Source: Synechococcus sp. HK05
GTDB lineage: Bacteria; Cyanobacteriota; Cyanobacteriia; PCC-6307; Cyanobiaceae
Direction: 5' to 3'
Length of the DNA stretch: 64,000 bases
NCBI RefSeq assembly: GCF_019104765.1
Contig: NZ_JAHRXJ010000002.1
Span: 133,069-197,068 of the forward strand
Below, piece by piece: positions 17,904 through 31,633 of the stretch. The first letter of the stretch is position 1, and every line of letters starts with the position of its first letter. The position numbers and the translations under genes are program-made. A model generated the notes under the pieces. It did no database searches. It was not told the DNA's origin and was given only the letters and a program-made list of their open reading frames with translations.

Positions 17904-19736
17904 ATGCTGAATCAATCCTGCTGCCAGGCCGTGACGGATCTGCTTGCTGCTCTGCTGCAGCCAGGGGCGCTGATCACCCTTGTGGTGCTGCTGGGCTCGG
18001 TGGTGTTGTTCGTGAGTGGTTGGCTGGCTCCGGAGCTCACCGGCCTGCTGGCGGCTGGCACGCTGGTGGCCACCGGGGTGCTGCAGCCCACGGAGGCCAT
18101 GGCGGGCTTCGGCAGTCCGGCGCTGATCACCTTGATGGGCCTGTTCGCGATTGCGGCGGCGCTGTTTCGCAGCGGCGCTCTGGACCGGCTCAGGGCGCTG
18201 ATCGGTTCCGATGCCGTGCGGAGCCCCAGGCGGATGATCGCGCTGATGGTGGCTGCGGTGGGCCCTGTGTCCGCCGTGGTGCCCAACACACCGATTGTGG
18301 CGAGTTTGTTGCCGGTGATCGAGGGCTGGTGCCAGCGGCGCCGCATCTCGCCCTCGAAGGTATTGCTGCCCCTGTCCTTCGCCACTGTTCTTGGGGGCAC
18401 GCTCACCCTGCTGGGCAGCTCGGTGAATCTGCTGGCCAGCGAGGTGAGCAGCAAGCTCGGCTACGGCGCGTTCGGGCTCTTCAGCTTCACGCCGATCGGC
18501 ATCGGTGTGTGGCTGGTGGGCGGGCTGGTGATGCTGCTTCTGGCCGACCGGTTGCTGCCGGATCGCGGCAGCAATGACGACGATCTGATGGCCGACCTCT
18601 CCGGCAGCGGCTACCTCACCGAGGTGGAGATTCCTCCCGCTTCCGAGTTGATCGGCCGCTCCCTGCACGCCAGCCGCCTGCAGCGGCGCTTCGATGTGGA
18701 TGTGCTGGAGCTGCACCGCGGCAACGAGCGTTTTCTGCCGCCCCTGGCCGATCGCACCCTGGCCCTGGGTGATCGCTTGCTGCTGCGCTGCAGCCGTGAG
18801 GATCTGCTGCGTCTGCAGCAAGACCACACCGTGGTGCTGGCTCCCACCCCGGAGGAGCCGGTGGCACCGGATCAGCAGAACAATCAGCGCATGGTGGAGG
18901 TGCTGCTCCCCTCGGGCTCAACCCTGGCGGGCGATTGCCTGCGGGATCTGCGTTTCCGTCAGCGCTACAACGCCACTGTGCTGGCGCTGCGCCGCGGCAA
19001 TGCCGTGCTGCGCGAGCGGCTCGGACGCGTGCAGTTGCGCGATGGCGATGTGCTGCTGCTGCAAGGCCCGAAGGATGCCATCCGCGGCCTCCAGGCCAGC
19101 AACGATTTGGTGGTGCTCGAGCAGCTGGAGAAGGATCTGCCCACGGTGAGCCGCAAGCGCATCGCCCTGCTGATCGGTGCCCTGGTGATCCTGCTTCCGG
19201 CCTTGGACCTGATGCCCCTGGTGGCATCGGTGTTGCTGGGCACCGTGGCGATGGTGGCCAGCGGCTGCCTGCGGGCCGGCGAGCTGCAGCGGGCGATTCG
19301 CCTCGATGTGATCCTGCTGCTGGGATCCCTGGCCAGCTTCAGCGTGGCTCTGGAGAAAACCGGCCTGGCAGCGGCCCTGGCCCAGGCCTTGCTGCTGGGG
19401 CTTCGCAACTGGCCGGTGTATGCGGCCCTGCTGGTGGTGTTTTTGTTCACCACCCTGCTCACCGAGGTGATGAGCAATGCCGCCACGGTGGCCATGCTGA
19501 TTCCGATTGCCGGCCAGTTGGCCCAGGGCCTGGATCAGCCGCCGATGGCCTTCATCTATGCCGTGCTGTTCGGCGCCAGTCAGAGCTTCCTCAGCCCGGT
19601 GGGCTACCAAACCAACCTGATGGTGTTAGGCCCCGGTCGCTATCGCTTTCTCGATGTCCCGCGCTATGGATTTCCGCTCACCATCACGATGACCATCACG
19701 GTGCCGTTCCTGATCTGCCGCTGGTTCGGTCTCTGA
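17904..19736 (+). CDS. SLC13/DASS-family permease with two RCK_C (TrkA-C) domains
   Basis: 610 residues from ATG 17904. The N-terminal and C-terminal thirds are hydrophobic and belong to the CitMHS/DASS ion-transporter class (PGALITLVVLLGSVVLF; VPNTPIVASLLPVIEGW; EVMSNAATVAMLIPIAG). The middle (about residues 235-415) holds two TrkA-C-like domains, each ending in a pattern such as LALGDRLLLRCSREDLLRLQ and LRDGDVLLLQGPKDAIRGLQ. This layout is typical of cyanobacterial and algal SAC1-like sodium/sulfate or anion transporters. The anion cannot be named from sequence. A longer upstream extension is possible but unlikely. Confidence 0.85.
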   Translation: MLNQSCCQAVTDLLAALLQPGALITLVVLLGSVVLFVSGWLAPELTGLLAAGTLVATGVLQPTEAMAGFGSPALITLMGLFAIAAALFRSGALDRLRALIGSDAVRSPRRMIALMVAAVGPVSAVVPNTPIVASLLPVIEGWCQRRRISPSKVLLPLSFATVLGGTLTLLGSSVNLLASEVSSKLGYGAFGLFSFTPIGIGVWLVGGLVMLLLADRLLPDRGSNDDDLMADLSGSGYLTEVEIPPASELIGRSLHASRLQRRFDVDVLELHRGNERFLPPLADRTLALGDRLLLRCSREDLLRLQQDHTVVLAPTPEEPVAPDQQNNQRMVEVLLPSGSTLAGDCLRDLRFRQRYNATVLALRRGNAVLRERLGRVQLRDGDVLLLQGPKDAIRGLQASNDLVVLEQLEKDLPTVSRKRIALLIGALVILLPALDLMPLVASVLLGTVAMVASGCLRAGELQRAIRLDVILLLGSLASFSVALEKTGLAAALAQALLLGLRNWPVYAALLVVFLFTTLLTEVMSNAATVAMLIPIAGQLAQGLDQPPMAFIYAVLFGASQSFLSPVGYQTNLMVLGPGRYRFLDVPRYGFPLTITMTITVPFLICRWFGL

Positions 19737-19795
19737 GCCTGCCACGCTGCACAACGATCCATCAGGATGGTGCCGCCTTGTTGACGGTTGAGCCC

Positions 19796-20296
19796 GTGCG
19801 GCCCAGCGCCAGTTCTTCGGATCGCCGCCCCTCACGTCACAAGAGCCTGTTGCGGTTGCTGCGGCAACGGCTGCTCTGGCTCTGGCACCACGAGGGCAGC
19901 CATGGCCAGCGGGCCAGGGGTTTGGCGGTGGGCATCTTTATGGGCTGCTTCCCGTTTTTCGGGTTGCAGATTGTGTTGAGTGTGGCCCTCGCCAGCGTGG
20001 TGCGCGGCAACCACATCCTGGCGGCCGCCGGCACCTGGATCAGCAATCCCCTCACCTATCTCCCCCTCTACTGGTTCAACTACCAGTTCGGTTGTTGGGT
20101 GTTGGGCCCTGGGCCCGCCTTCCCTTCGATGCAGGAGCTGCAGCGGGCGCCGCTCTGGGATCTGGGGATGGCCATGAGCGGCCGGCTGTTACTGGGTTCT
20201 TTGTTGGTGGGGTTGATAGGAGCCGTGCTGTTGGGCGGTGGCTACTGGCTGCTGCTGGAGCACCAGCATCGCCGCCGTCCCAAGACTCAGTCCTGA
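19796..20296 (+). CDS. DUF2062 membrane protein
   Basis: 166 residues with a GTG at 19796; in-frame TTG codons at 19778 and 19781 are alternatives, so the start is uncertain. The DUF2062 core (PF09835) is plain: a basic N-terminus, then ARGLAVGIFMGCFPFFGLQI, GTWISNPLTYLPLYWFNYQFG, and a final helix pair. Function unknown; related proteins occur near glycosyltransferases. Its last 10 bp overlap the convergent CNNM gene. Confidence 0.75.
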   Translation: MRPSASSSDRRPSRHKSLLRLLRQRLLWLWHHEGSHGQRARGLAVGIFMGCFPFFGLQIVLSVALASVVRGNHILAAAGTWISNPLTYLPLYWFNYQFGCWVLGPGPAFPSMQELQRAPLWDLGMAMSGRLLLGSLLVGLIGAVLLGGGYWLLLEHQHRRRPKTQS

Positions 20297-21300
20297 GTGG
20301 CTGTGGCGTTGTCGGGCAGACGTTTCCAGCCCGCCAGCACCCCGAGGATGTCGGCGGCACTCACCAGACCCACGAAGGCCCCGAATTCATCCACCACCAC
20401 CCGCACGGAGCTGCGATCACCGCGGCGGAAGGTGGTGAGGAGTCGGTCGGCCCGGATCATCTCGGGCACGTATTGAGGTGGGTCGCACAGCTCGCACACC
20501 AGCCGCGCTCCGCCGCCCTCCAGCAGCTCAGCCAGGGCTTCTTCGCGGCTCTGCACCCCGAGCACCTCATCCACCTCTTCCCCCAGCACCACCCACCAGG
20601 CGTCGTCTGGGGCCTGGAGAATCTCCTGGCGCACGGATTCGAGGCTGGCCGTACCGGGCAGCGATGGCGTCGCCACCCGCGACACCATCAGATCGCGGGC
20701 GGTGAGGTCGTTGAGGGCGAACACCTTGCCGATCATCGCGGCTTCATCGGCTTCGATCTGGCCCTGTTGGGAGCCCAGCCGCGCCATCAGATGAATCTCC
20801 CGCTCATTGGTGGTGAGATCGGCCTCGGCGGTGATTGCCGGCATCAGCTTTTCCAGCAATAACAGCAGCGGCAGGGTGAGGCGCTCCAGCAGCAGCAGCA
20901 CCCGCGATGCAGCCAGGGAGATCGGCATGGCAAAGCTGTTGCCGATCGCCTTCGGCAAGATCTCGGCCAGCAGGATCACCGCCACGGTGAAGCCCACGTT
21001 GAAGAGCACCAGTGCAGCCGCTCCCCCGGCCTGGTGTTTGAAGGTGTGATCGGCCTGGCTGCCCAGCAGCATCGAGCCGGAGATATTGAAGAGGTTGTTG
21101 ATCACCACCAGCAGCGCCAGGGCTCGCCCCGGGCGCGCTTTGATGCGTTCGAGCGCGCGTGAGCCGGGAACCCGCTGCTGCACCAGGGTGTGCACCTGGA
21201 TCGGGTTCACCGTGAGCATCGCCGCCTCTGTGCTGGAGGCCAGCGCTGAGCCCACCAGGATCAGCGCTGCCATGGCCAGCAGCACAACGATCGGATTCAT
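20287..21300 (-). CDS. CNNM/CorC-family membrane protein (DUF21 plus CBS pair)
   Basis: 337 residues, ATG 21300. The N-terminal 180 residues form the DUF21 transmembrane domain (ALASSTEAAMLTVNPIQVHTL is its typical opening; ILAEILPKAIGNSFAM follows). The second half is a CBS pair (RDLMVSRVATPSLPG and EMIRADRLLTTFRRG, ending VVVDEFGAFVGLVSAADILG). No CorC-HlyC C-terminal domain is present. Members take part in Mg2+ or Co2+ homeostasis. It is divergent from ktrB. Confidence 0.85.
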   Translation of the reverse strand: MNPIVVLLAMAALILVGSALASSTEAAMLTVNPIQVHTLVQQRVPGSRALERIKARPGRALALLVVINNLFNISGSMLLGSQADHTFKHQAGGAAALVLFNVGFTVAVILLAEILPKAIGNSFAMPISLAASRVLLLLERLTLPLLLLLEKLMPAITAEADLTTNEREIHLMARLGSQQGQIEADEAAMIGKVFALNDLTARDLMVSRVATPSLPGTASLESVRQEILQAPDDAWWVVLGEEVDEVLGVQSREEALAELLEGGGARLVCELCDPPQYVPEMIRADRLLTTFRRGDRSSVRVVVDEFGAFVGLVSAADILGVLAGWKRLPDNATATQD

Positions 21301-21350
21301 CGCTGGGGTGGGGATGCGAGTTGGACCGGACCTTACCTACGGTTTGCGGG

Positions 21351-22757
21351 ATGAACTCGTCTCCGAGCAATCCGGTTCAGGCGTTGCAGCGCTGGCGCCA
21401 TCAGCTCACCGTGCCCCAATTCACGGTGGTGACCGGTCTGCTGGTGATCGTGGTGGGCACCTTCGTGATGGCCTCACCGTTGTGCTCGCGCGAGACGGTG
21501 GGCCTCTGGCAGGCCTTGTTCACGGTGACCTCGGCGATCACTGTGACGGGGTTGTCGGTGATCTCCGTGAGCCACGATCTCACGCCCTTCGGGCAGGTGG
21601 TGCTGGCGGGGCTGATCCTTACCGGCGGGTTGGGCCTGATGGCGATCACCACCTTCCTTCAGGGGTTTGTGCAGGGGCGCTCGGGCTTGCGCCATCGCCT
21701 CGATAAGGGCCGTGCCCTGGATGAATTCGGCGTGGGCGGCATCGGCCCCACCTTCAACAGCATCCTGATCACCGCCACCTGCGTGATGGGCATCGGTGCG
21801 GTGGTGCTCTACGCCTTTGGCTTCACCAACATCGAACAGCCCGGCCAGCGGCTCTGGGCCTCGGTGTTCCATGCGATCAGCGCGTACAACAACGCCGGCT
21901 TCGGCCTGTGGGACAACAGCCTCGTCGACTACCGCGATAACGCCGTGGTGAACGGCGTGATCGCCTCGATGATCGTGATCGGCGGCATCGGTTGGCGGGT
22001 GATCAACGACCTCTGGGCCAATCGCTTGCGCCTGCGGAAGCTGCGCCGCCTCAGCCTGCACACGCGCCTGGTGGTGCGCAGCACGGTGCTGTTGATCGTT
22101 GTTGGTGCGATTGGTCTGCTGATCACCGAGCACTTCGGCTTCCGGGCGACCGCCATGGGGGATCTGAGTTTGTGGCAAAAGATCCAGATCACCCTGTTTC
22201 AGTCGATCACCACCCGCACAGCGGGCTTCAACACCATTCCCCTGTCGGCGCAATCAATCACCGACGCCGGCCTGCTGTTGATCATCCTGCTGATGTTCAT
22301 CGGCGCCAGCCCCGGCGGCACCGGCGGCGGCATCAAAACCACCACCTTCGCGATCCTGATGGGGGCCACCCGCTCCACGCTTGAGGGGCGCAGTGATGTG
22401 CTGATGCATCGGCGCCAGATCCCCGATGGCACCGTGCTGCGGGCGGTGGGGGTCACGCTGGCCTCGGTGTTGTTTGTGGTGCTGATGGCCCTGTTGCTGG
22501 GGATCGGCCCCTCAGCTGCCGGGGCGAGCGGCCATCAAACCTTCAGTTTTCTCGAGAAGTTGTTCACCTGTGTGTCGGCCTTCGCCACCGTGGGCCTCGA
22601 TCTGGGCGTCACGGCCAACCTCAACCGCTGGGGTCAGCTGGTGCTGATGGTGGGCATGTTTGTGGGGCGGATTGGCATTTTGCTGTTGCTCTCGGCGCTG
22701 TACGGCAACCGCCCCCAGCTGCGGGTGGGCTATCCCAGGGAAGACCTCTACGTCTAG
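21351..22757 (+). CDS. ktrB: Potassium uptake protein, KtrB/TrkH family
   Basis: 468 residues from ATG 21351 (an upstream in-frame TTG at 21321 is less likely). Four filter loops with their conserved Gly are visible: SAITVTGLSVIS, AYNNAGFGLW, TTRTAGFNTI and AFATVGLDLGV. This is the pore-forming subunit of the Na+-dependent Ktr K+ uptake system in the plasma membrane. A glycine-rich stretch GASPGGTGGGIKTTTFA is typical of the family. The regulatory subunit gene ktrA follows after 25 bp. Confidence 0.9.
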   Translation: MNSSPSNPVQALQRWRHQLTVPQFTVVTGLLVIVVGTFVMASPLCSRETVGLWQALFTVTSAITVTGLSVISVSHDLTPFGQVVLAGLILTGGLGLMAITTFLQGFVQGRSGLRHRLDKGRALDEFGVGGIGPTFNSILITATCVMGIGAVVLYAFGFTNIEQPGQRLWASVFHAISAYNNAGFGLWDNSLVDYRDNAVVNGVIASMIVIGGIGWRVINDLWANRLRLRKLRRLSLHTRLVVRSTVLLIVVGAIGLLITEHFGFRATAMGDLSLWQKIQITLFQSITTRTAGFNTIPLSAQSITDAGLLLIILLMFIGASPGGTGGGIKTTTFAILMGATRSTLEGRSDVLMHRRQIPDGTVLRAVGVTLASVLFVVLMALLLGIGPSAAGASGHQTFSFLEKLFTCVSAFATVGLDLGVTANLNRWGQLVLMVGMFVGRIGILLLLSALYGNRPQLRVGYPREDLYV

Positions 22758-22782
22758 AAAAGGTGGGCTTGCAGGTGCATCC

Positions 22783-24883
<2,101 letters not shown>

Positions 24884-24894
24884 GGCCCCGCTCG

Positions 24895-26529
24895 ATGGAA
24901 CTCACTCTCTGGACCTACGAAGGCCCCCCGCACGTGGGTGCGATGCGCATCGCCGCCTCCATGGAGGGGGTGCACTACGTGCTGCATGCCCCCCAGGGCG
25001 ATACCTACGCCGATCTGCTGTTCACGATGATCGAGCGGCGCGACAAGCGCCCGCCTGTGACCTACACCACCTTCCAGGCCCGTGATCTCGGCGGCGATAC
25101 GGCGGAGCTGGTGAAGCGCTCGATCGCGGATGCGGTGCAGCGGTTTGAGCCCGAAGCGCTGCTTGTGGGTGAGAGCTGCACTGCTGAGCTGATCCAAGAC
25201 CAACCCGGTGCCCTGGCAGCCGGAATGGGTTTTGGTGCGCTGCCGATCGTGAATCTGGAGCTGCCCGCCTACTCCAAAAAGGAGAACTGGGGTGCGGCAG
25301 AAACCTTCTATCAATTGGTGCGCACCCTGCTGAAGCCGCAACTGCCGGCGCCGGGAGCGCCCAAGCCCGATCCAGCCCGCTGGCGCACTGAGGGTCGCCG
25401 CCCCCGGGTGAACCTGCTGGGGCCTTCGCTGCTCGGCTTCCGCTGCCGCGACGACGTGCGCGAGATCACCCAGCTGCTAGGCAGCTACGGCATCGATGTG
25501 GCGGTGGTGGCACCGCTGGGGGCGCGGCCGGCTGATCTGCAGCGCATCCCTACGGCCGATGCCAACGTGTGCCTCTACCCCGAAGTGGCGGGCACGCTCT
25601 GCAGTTGGTTGGAGCGCCAGTTCGGCATACCCTGCGTGCGCACCGTGCCGATCGGTATCGGCGCCACGGTGGCGTTCCTGCGAGAGGTGCACAGCCTGCT
25701 GGATCTCGAGCTGCCGGCGGAGTTGCAGCCCGGAGCCGATGGGGTGTGCGAGGCCGAGCGCCGCTCCCGCTTGCCCTGGTATTCGCGCTCGGTGGATTCC
25801 ACCTACCTCACCGGCAAGCGGGTGTTCGTGTTCGGCGATGCCACCCATGCCATCGCCGCTGCCCGCATCGCCAGCCGCGAACTGGGCTTTCAGGTGGTGG
25901 GTCTGGGCAGCTACAGCCGCGAAATGGCCCGCGAGCTGCGATCTGCCGCCGCCGAGCTCGGCGTTGAGCCCCTGATCAGCGACGACTACCTCGCGGTGGA
26001 GGCCGCCATCGCCGAGGCGGCCCCCGAGCTGGTGCTCGGCACCCAGATGGAGCGCCACAGCGCCAAGCGGCTCGGCATCCCCTGCGCGGTGATCAGCACG
26101 CCTTTGCATGTACAGGATGTGCCGGCCCGCTACGCCCCGCAGATGGGGTTCGAGGGGGCGAATGTGATCTTCGATTCCTGGGTGCACCCGCTGATGATGG
26201 GCTTGGAGGAACACCTGATCGGCATGTTCCGCCACGACTTCGAATTTGTGGATGGCCACCGCAGCCATCTGGGCGACGGTGCTCCTTCTCCATCCGCAGC
26301 CACTGCTGCCGCAGCTCCGGCCGCCGCTGGAGCGGCCCCGGTTGCTGCCCCGCCGCTGCACGCGGGCGCCCTCAGCTGGAGCCCCGAGGGTGAGGCCGAA
26401 CTGGCCAAGATCCCGTTTTTCGTGCGGGGGAAGGTGCGCAAAAACACCGAGGCCTTCGCCCGCGAGCGGGGCCTGGCGGTGATCGACAGCGAGGCGTTGT
26501 ACGAGGCCAAGGCTCACTTCAGTCGCTGA
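24895..26529 (+). CDS. chlB: Light-independent protochlorophyllide reductase subunit B
   Basis: 544 residues, ATG 24895. N-terminal nitrogenase-like domain opens [19 protein letters not shown] and contains the Asp cluster ligand region [31 protein letters not shown] follows. A linker rich in Ala and Pro (about residues 462-485) leads to the C-terminal DUF3456/PCP_red domain ([30 protein letters not shown]), typical of ChlB. Partner of ChlN; needs ChlL for electrons. Confidence 0.95.
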   Translation: MELTLWTYEGPPHVGAMRIAASMEGVHYVLHAPQGDTYADLLFTMIERRDKRPPVTYTTFQARDLGGDTAELVKRSIADAVQRFEPEALLVGESCTAELIQDQPGALAAGMGFGALPIVNLELPAYSKKENWGAAETFYQLVRTLLKPQLPAPGAPKPDPARWRTEGRRPRVNLLGPSLLGFRCRDDVREITQLLGSYGIDVAVVAPLGARPADLQRIPTADANVCLYPEVAGTLCSWLERQFGIPCVRTVPIGIGATVAFLREVHSLLDLELPAELQPGADGVCEAERRSRLPWYSRSVDSTYLTGKRVFVFGDATHAIAAARIASRELGFQVVGLGSYSREMARELRSAAAELGVEPLISDDYLAVEAAIAEAAPELVLGTQMERHSAKRLGIPCAVISTPLHVQDVPARYAPQMGFEGANVIFDSWVHPLMMGLEEHLIGMFRHDFEFVDGHRSHLGDGAPSPSAATAAAAPAAAGAAPVAAPPLHAGALSWSPEGEAELAKIPFFVRGKVRKNTEAFARERGLAVIDSEALYEAKAHFSR

Positions 26530-26602
26530 GCATCACAGACCCCTACAAGCTGTGGCGTGATCGACATGGGCCTGCACCCTTGGGGAGAGGAGCAGGGCCC
26601 AG

Positions 26603-28468
26603 ATGTGCATCGGATGTGAGCTCAGCCAGCAGCTGAGCAGCTGCTTCAGCCAGGCGGTGCTCGCCCGGGCCGGCACCACAAGCCGGCGCCGGGTGCTGCA
26701 GGCCGGAGCCTTGATGGCCGCATCAGCCGTGGCACCGAGCCTGCTCAAGGCCGAGGCGAAGGCGGTGCCCGCCGATGGCAAGGCCGATTGGTTGTTTGAA
26801 GGCGGCACGATCCTCACCATGGAGCGCAACCAGCCCCGCGCCGAAGCGGTGGCGGTGCGCGGCAACACGATCGTGTACGTGGGTGATCGCCGCGGCGCCC
26901 AGCGCTGGTTGGGAGCCAACACGCAGCGGGTGGATCTCAAGGGGCGGATCCTGCTGCCTGGGCTGATTGATAGCCACGTGCATCCGTTGCTGGGGGCGCT
27001 GTTGCGCGGTGGGATCAGCTTGAAGATCGAATCGCGCGAGCGGGAGGTGCTCGAATCCATCGATGCCTATGTGAAGGCCAACCCAGGAACCGGCATTTTC
27101 TTTGGTCAGGGCTGGGATACCAACCTCTTCCGCGATCAGGGCGGCCCGCATCGCCGCGATCTGGATGCGATCAGCAGCGATCGGCCGCTGTTCTTCCTCT
27201 CCTCCGATGGACATTCCGGATGGGCTAACAGCAAGGCGCTGGAACTGGCGGGCATCAACGCCAAAACGGCTGATCCAGCTGTGGGTGGTTACGCCCGTGA
27301 TGCCGATGGCACTCCCACGGGGTTCATTCGGGAGCTCCCGGCGATGTTGCCGGTGATCAATGCGCTGAATCTGCTGCAGCCCGAGGTTTACGGCCCATCG
27401 CTGAAGCGGCTTCTGGATCAGTTTGCGGCGATGGGCTTCACGAGTGTGTTTGATGCGGCGATGCCCTTCGGCCAGGAGGCGATCTACACGGCGGTGGAGC
27501 AGCTGGATGGGCGCGGTGCCCTACCGGTGCGGTTGCATGCCACCCAGACCGTGAGTTTTGAAGGCGATGTGAAAGACGCGGTGAATCGCCTCGCTCAACT
27601 GCACCAGCAGTACGGCTCGGATCATTTCCGGGTGTCCACCTTGAAAATCATCGGCGATGGCGTGATTGAGAATCGCCAGGCCGCATTGATCAAGCCCTAC
27701 CTCGAGCCGGCGGGCAGCCATGGGCGCCTGGCAATCTCGACGGAATCGGTGGTGCGTCTGCTGAAGCAGTGTGATCAGGCTGGTTTTGATCTGCACTATC
27801 ACACCATTGGTGATGCCTCACTGCGCCAGATCCTGGATGCCCTCAGCACCGTGCGTCAGCAGGGTGTGAGCCCGAAGGTCACCCTGGCCCACGTTCAGAT
27901 TGCCGATGATGCCGATCAGCTGCGCCTGGCCAGGCTCAAGCCACTGATCACAAGCACCGGCATCTGGTGCATCCGCTTCCAGGCGGTGGAGCGGGCGATT
28001 GGAGCCGACCGTTACAACAACATGTTCCGCTTCGGACGCCTGCAACGCGATCACGGTGTGAATGTGGCGCTGGGTAGTGATTGGCCGGCCACCTACGCCA
28101 GCGGAACGCTCGGGGTGGAGCCGATGCTGAATGTGCAGGCGGCGATCCTGCGCCAACCGCCGCCGCCACTGCAGCAGGCCATGGCCTCCATGGGCGCTGA
28201 ATCCTTGGGGCCAGATCCCACTGCTCCCTTGCCTCCCATGGAGGATGCCTTCACCCTCGATGGCGCCCTGGAGGCTTACACCCTCGCCGGTGCTCGGCAG
28301 CTGGGGATCGACGGCATGGCCGGTTCGATCAAGGAGGGCAAACGCGCCGATCTGTGCGTGTTCGATCAAGACCTCACTGCTCTTCCCACCGATCGCCTGT
28401 ACAGCGCCCGTTGCCTGCTCACGCTGATGGATGGTGTGGCGCGCCATGATGCACGCTCGGGGGCCTGA
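26603..28468 (+). CDS. Amidohydrolase, YtcJ-like, with Tat signal
   Basis: 621 residues, ATG 26603. The N-terminus holds a twin-arginine motif (TSRRRVLQAG, then ALMAASAVAPSL), so export to the periplasm is likely. The mature part is an amidohydrolase of the YtcJ/Amidohydro_3 type: WLFEGGTILTMERNQPRAEA, the metal site LPGLIDSHVHPLLG, and later FDLHYHTIGD and ALGSDWPATYAS. The substrate is unknown. It is inserted between chlB and chlL, all on the same strand, with a 73-bp gap before it and 164 bp after. Confidence 0.82.
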   Translation: MCIGCELSQQLSSCFSQAVLARAGTTSRRRVLQAGALMAASAVAPSLLKAEAKAVPADGKADWLFEGGTILTMERNQPRAEAVAVRGNTIVYVGDRRGAQRWLGANTQRVDLKGRILLPGLIDSHVHPLLGALLRGGISLKIESREREVLESIDAYVKANPGTGIFFGQGWDTNLFRDQGGPHRRDLDAISSDRPLFFLSSDGHSGWANSKALELAGINAKTADPAVGGYARDADGTPTGFIRELPAMLPVINALNLLQPEVYGPSLKRLLDQFAAMGFTSVFDAAMPFGQEAIYTAVEQLDGRGALPVRLHATQTVSFEGDVKDAVNRLAQLHQQYGSDHFRVSTLKIIGDGVIENRQAALIKPYLEPAGSHGRLAISTESVVRLLKQCDQAGFDLHYHTIGDASLRQILDALSTVRQQGVSPKVTLAHVQIADDADQLRLARLKPLITSTGIWCIRFQAVERAIGADRYNNMFRFGRLQRDHGVNVALGSDWPATYASGTLGVEPMLNVQAAILRQPPPPLQQAMASMGAESLGPDPTAPLPPMEDAFTLDGALEAYTLAGARQLGIDGMAGSIKEGKRADLCVFDQDLTALPTDRLYSARCLLTLMDGVARHDARSGA

Positions 28469-28475
28469 ATCGCTG

Positions 28476-29517
<1,042 letters not shown>

Positions 29518-29524
29518 GCCGCGG

Positions 29525-29773
29525 CTAAATCCGCAGACGCGTTACCTCCGCCTGAATGGCGCCGCGGCGGGTGCTCACGCTGATCGAATCGCGCGTGAAG
29601 ATCTCCACGCGGATCCCGGCTCGGCTGATCAGCATCAGGGCGCTGCAGGCCAGCGCCACACTGATCAGCACCACCAGCGGCCAGAGGGCCACGGCTGGAG
29701 CGAGCGCCAGGGCCATGGCGCTGCCGAGGCCGAGCCCAAAGCCCAGGAGCAACACGGGGAGCTGACGGAACAT
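29525..29773 (-). CDS. Small two-helix membrane protein, function unknown
   Basis: 82 residues, ATG 29773. Two hydrophobic helices (LLLGFGLGLGSAMALALAP and ALWPLVVLISVALACSALML) followed by a soluble end IRVEIFTRDSISVSTRRG. It lies 7 bp from the end of chlL (convergent) and downstream of por on the same strand. No family recognised; gene structure is convincing because helices and charged tail are well formed. Confidence 0.6.
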   Translation of the reverse strand: MFRQLPVLLLGFGLGLGSAMALALAPAVALWPLVVLISVALACSALMLISRAGIRVEIFTRDSISVSTRRGAIQAEVTRLRI

Positions 29774-29807
29774 CAGACGCTGCGCATGGGGGGCTCAGGC
29801 GGCCATC

Positions 29808-30830
<1,023 letters not shown>

Positions 30831-31346
30831 TTATCGACTGGCCTGCGGCTTCTCGGTGCTGGGCTGCTGCTGCTCAACAGTTGGAAATGGGGCCGCAGCC
30901 GCTGAGCCGCTGCTTTGGCCCGGTGTGGTCCACACCACCCGCATCCGGTTCGGGGCAATCCACTGGTCTTGCTCCTGGATCAGGCGCTGTTCACCGCCGG
31001 TCGTGAACAGATCGTCGAAGCGCTGCTGGGCTTTGTTGAGCTTGGCCTGCTGGATGTTCAGCACGGCCGTGATTTCGCCGTAGCGATCGAGCCGTTCGCG
31101 GTAGGCGCCGCCGAGGCGCACCAGGCTCACCACCGCCACCAGGCCCAGGCCCGCCTTCAGGGTGAGGCCGATGCCGCTGCAGAGCAGTTCCTGAGCCGGC
31201 GTTGAGGGCCGCAGCGAGGTTGGCGCGGGGGACGCCTGCTGTGGTGCGGGTGATGGTGTGGATCGGTGGGCGCGACCACCGTTGCTGTGCTTGCCCCGAG
31301 GCGCGGATCGCCGCTGCGATGGCTGTGCGGTGCGGGGCAGGCCCAA
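30831..31346 (-). CDS. Hypothetical protein with one membrane helix and a coiled coil
   Basis: Up to 171 residues, with a TTG at 31346 as the only upstream start candidate in view; the true start is uncertain. The first 55 residues are basic, Ser/Pro-rich and low in complexity. A helix (LTLKAGLGLVAVVSLVRLGG) and a charged stretch (YRERLDRYGEITAVLNIQQ) likely to be coiled coil follow, which resembles small cell-division-type proteins, but I cannot name it. It precedes por on the same strand with a 27-bp gap. Confidence 0.6.
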   Translation of the reverse strand: MGLPRTAQPSQRRSAPRGKHSNGGRAHRSTPSPAPQQASPAPTSLRPSTPAQELLCSGIGLTLKAGLGLVAVVSLVRLGGAYRERLDRYGEITAVLNIQQAKLNKAQQRFDDLFTTGGEQRLIQEQDQWIAPNRMRVVWTTPGQSSGSAAAAPFPTVEQQQPSTEKPQASR

Positions 31347-31406
31347 AGCTTGCTGAAACGTGGTTATGGCCCGCTTTTAGCAGGCCGCAACCACGCTGCC
31401 AAGGGA

Positions 31407-31508
31407 TCAGGCGCGGTAGAGGCTGGCCGCCAGACGCACGGCGAGCACGCCCGCATGGGCAGCCACCACCAGGGCAATCAGCACTTCGGCCTGGGTGAGG
31501 GACGTCAT
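31407..31508 (-). CDS. psaM: Photosystem I subunit PsaM (XII)
   Basis: 33 residues, ATG 31508 and TGA at 31407-31409. The peptide (starts MTSLTQAEVLIALVVAA, ends RLAASLYRA) matches the PsaM layout: short polar start with T-Q/D-x-x, one helix with ALVVA, and the conserved R-L-A-x-x-LY end. PsaM is a single-helix subunit at the trimer contact of cyanobacterial photosystem I. It lies upstream of the hypothetical gene and por on the same strand. Confidence 0.8.
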   Translation of the reverse strand: MTSLTQAEVLIALVVAAHAGVLAVRLAASLYRA

Positions 31509-31633
31509 GGCCTGATTCAAAGCAGAAATCCAACCCATTCTTCCGCAGCTGCGTGGGCTTGCCAGGGCTGTGGCCCTGGCCTGTCACAGCTCGACACCCC
31601 CTCGCCCCAGCTGCTGGCTACGGTCAACGTCCA

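Noticed and set aside
17742-18827. Long N-terminal extension of the Rrf2 frame
   Set aside because: Antisense to the SLC13 gene and Gln/His-rich; Rrf2 similarity starts only at the GTG 17741.
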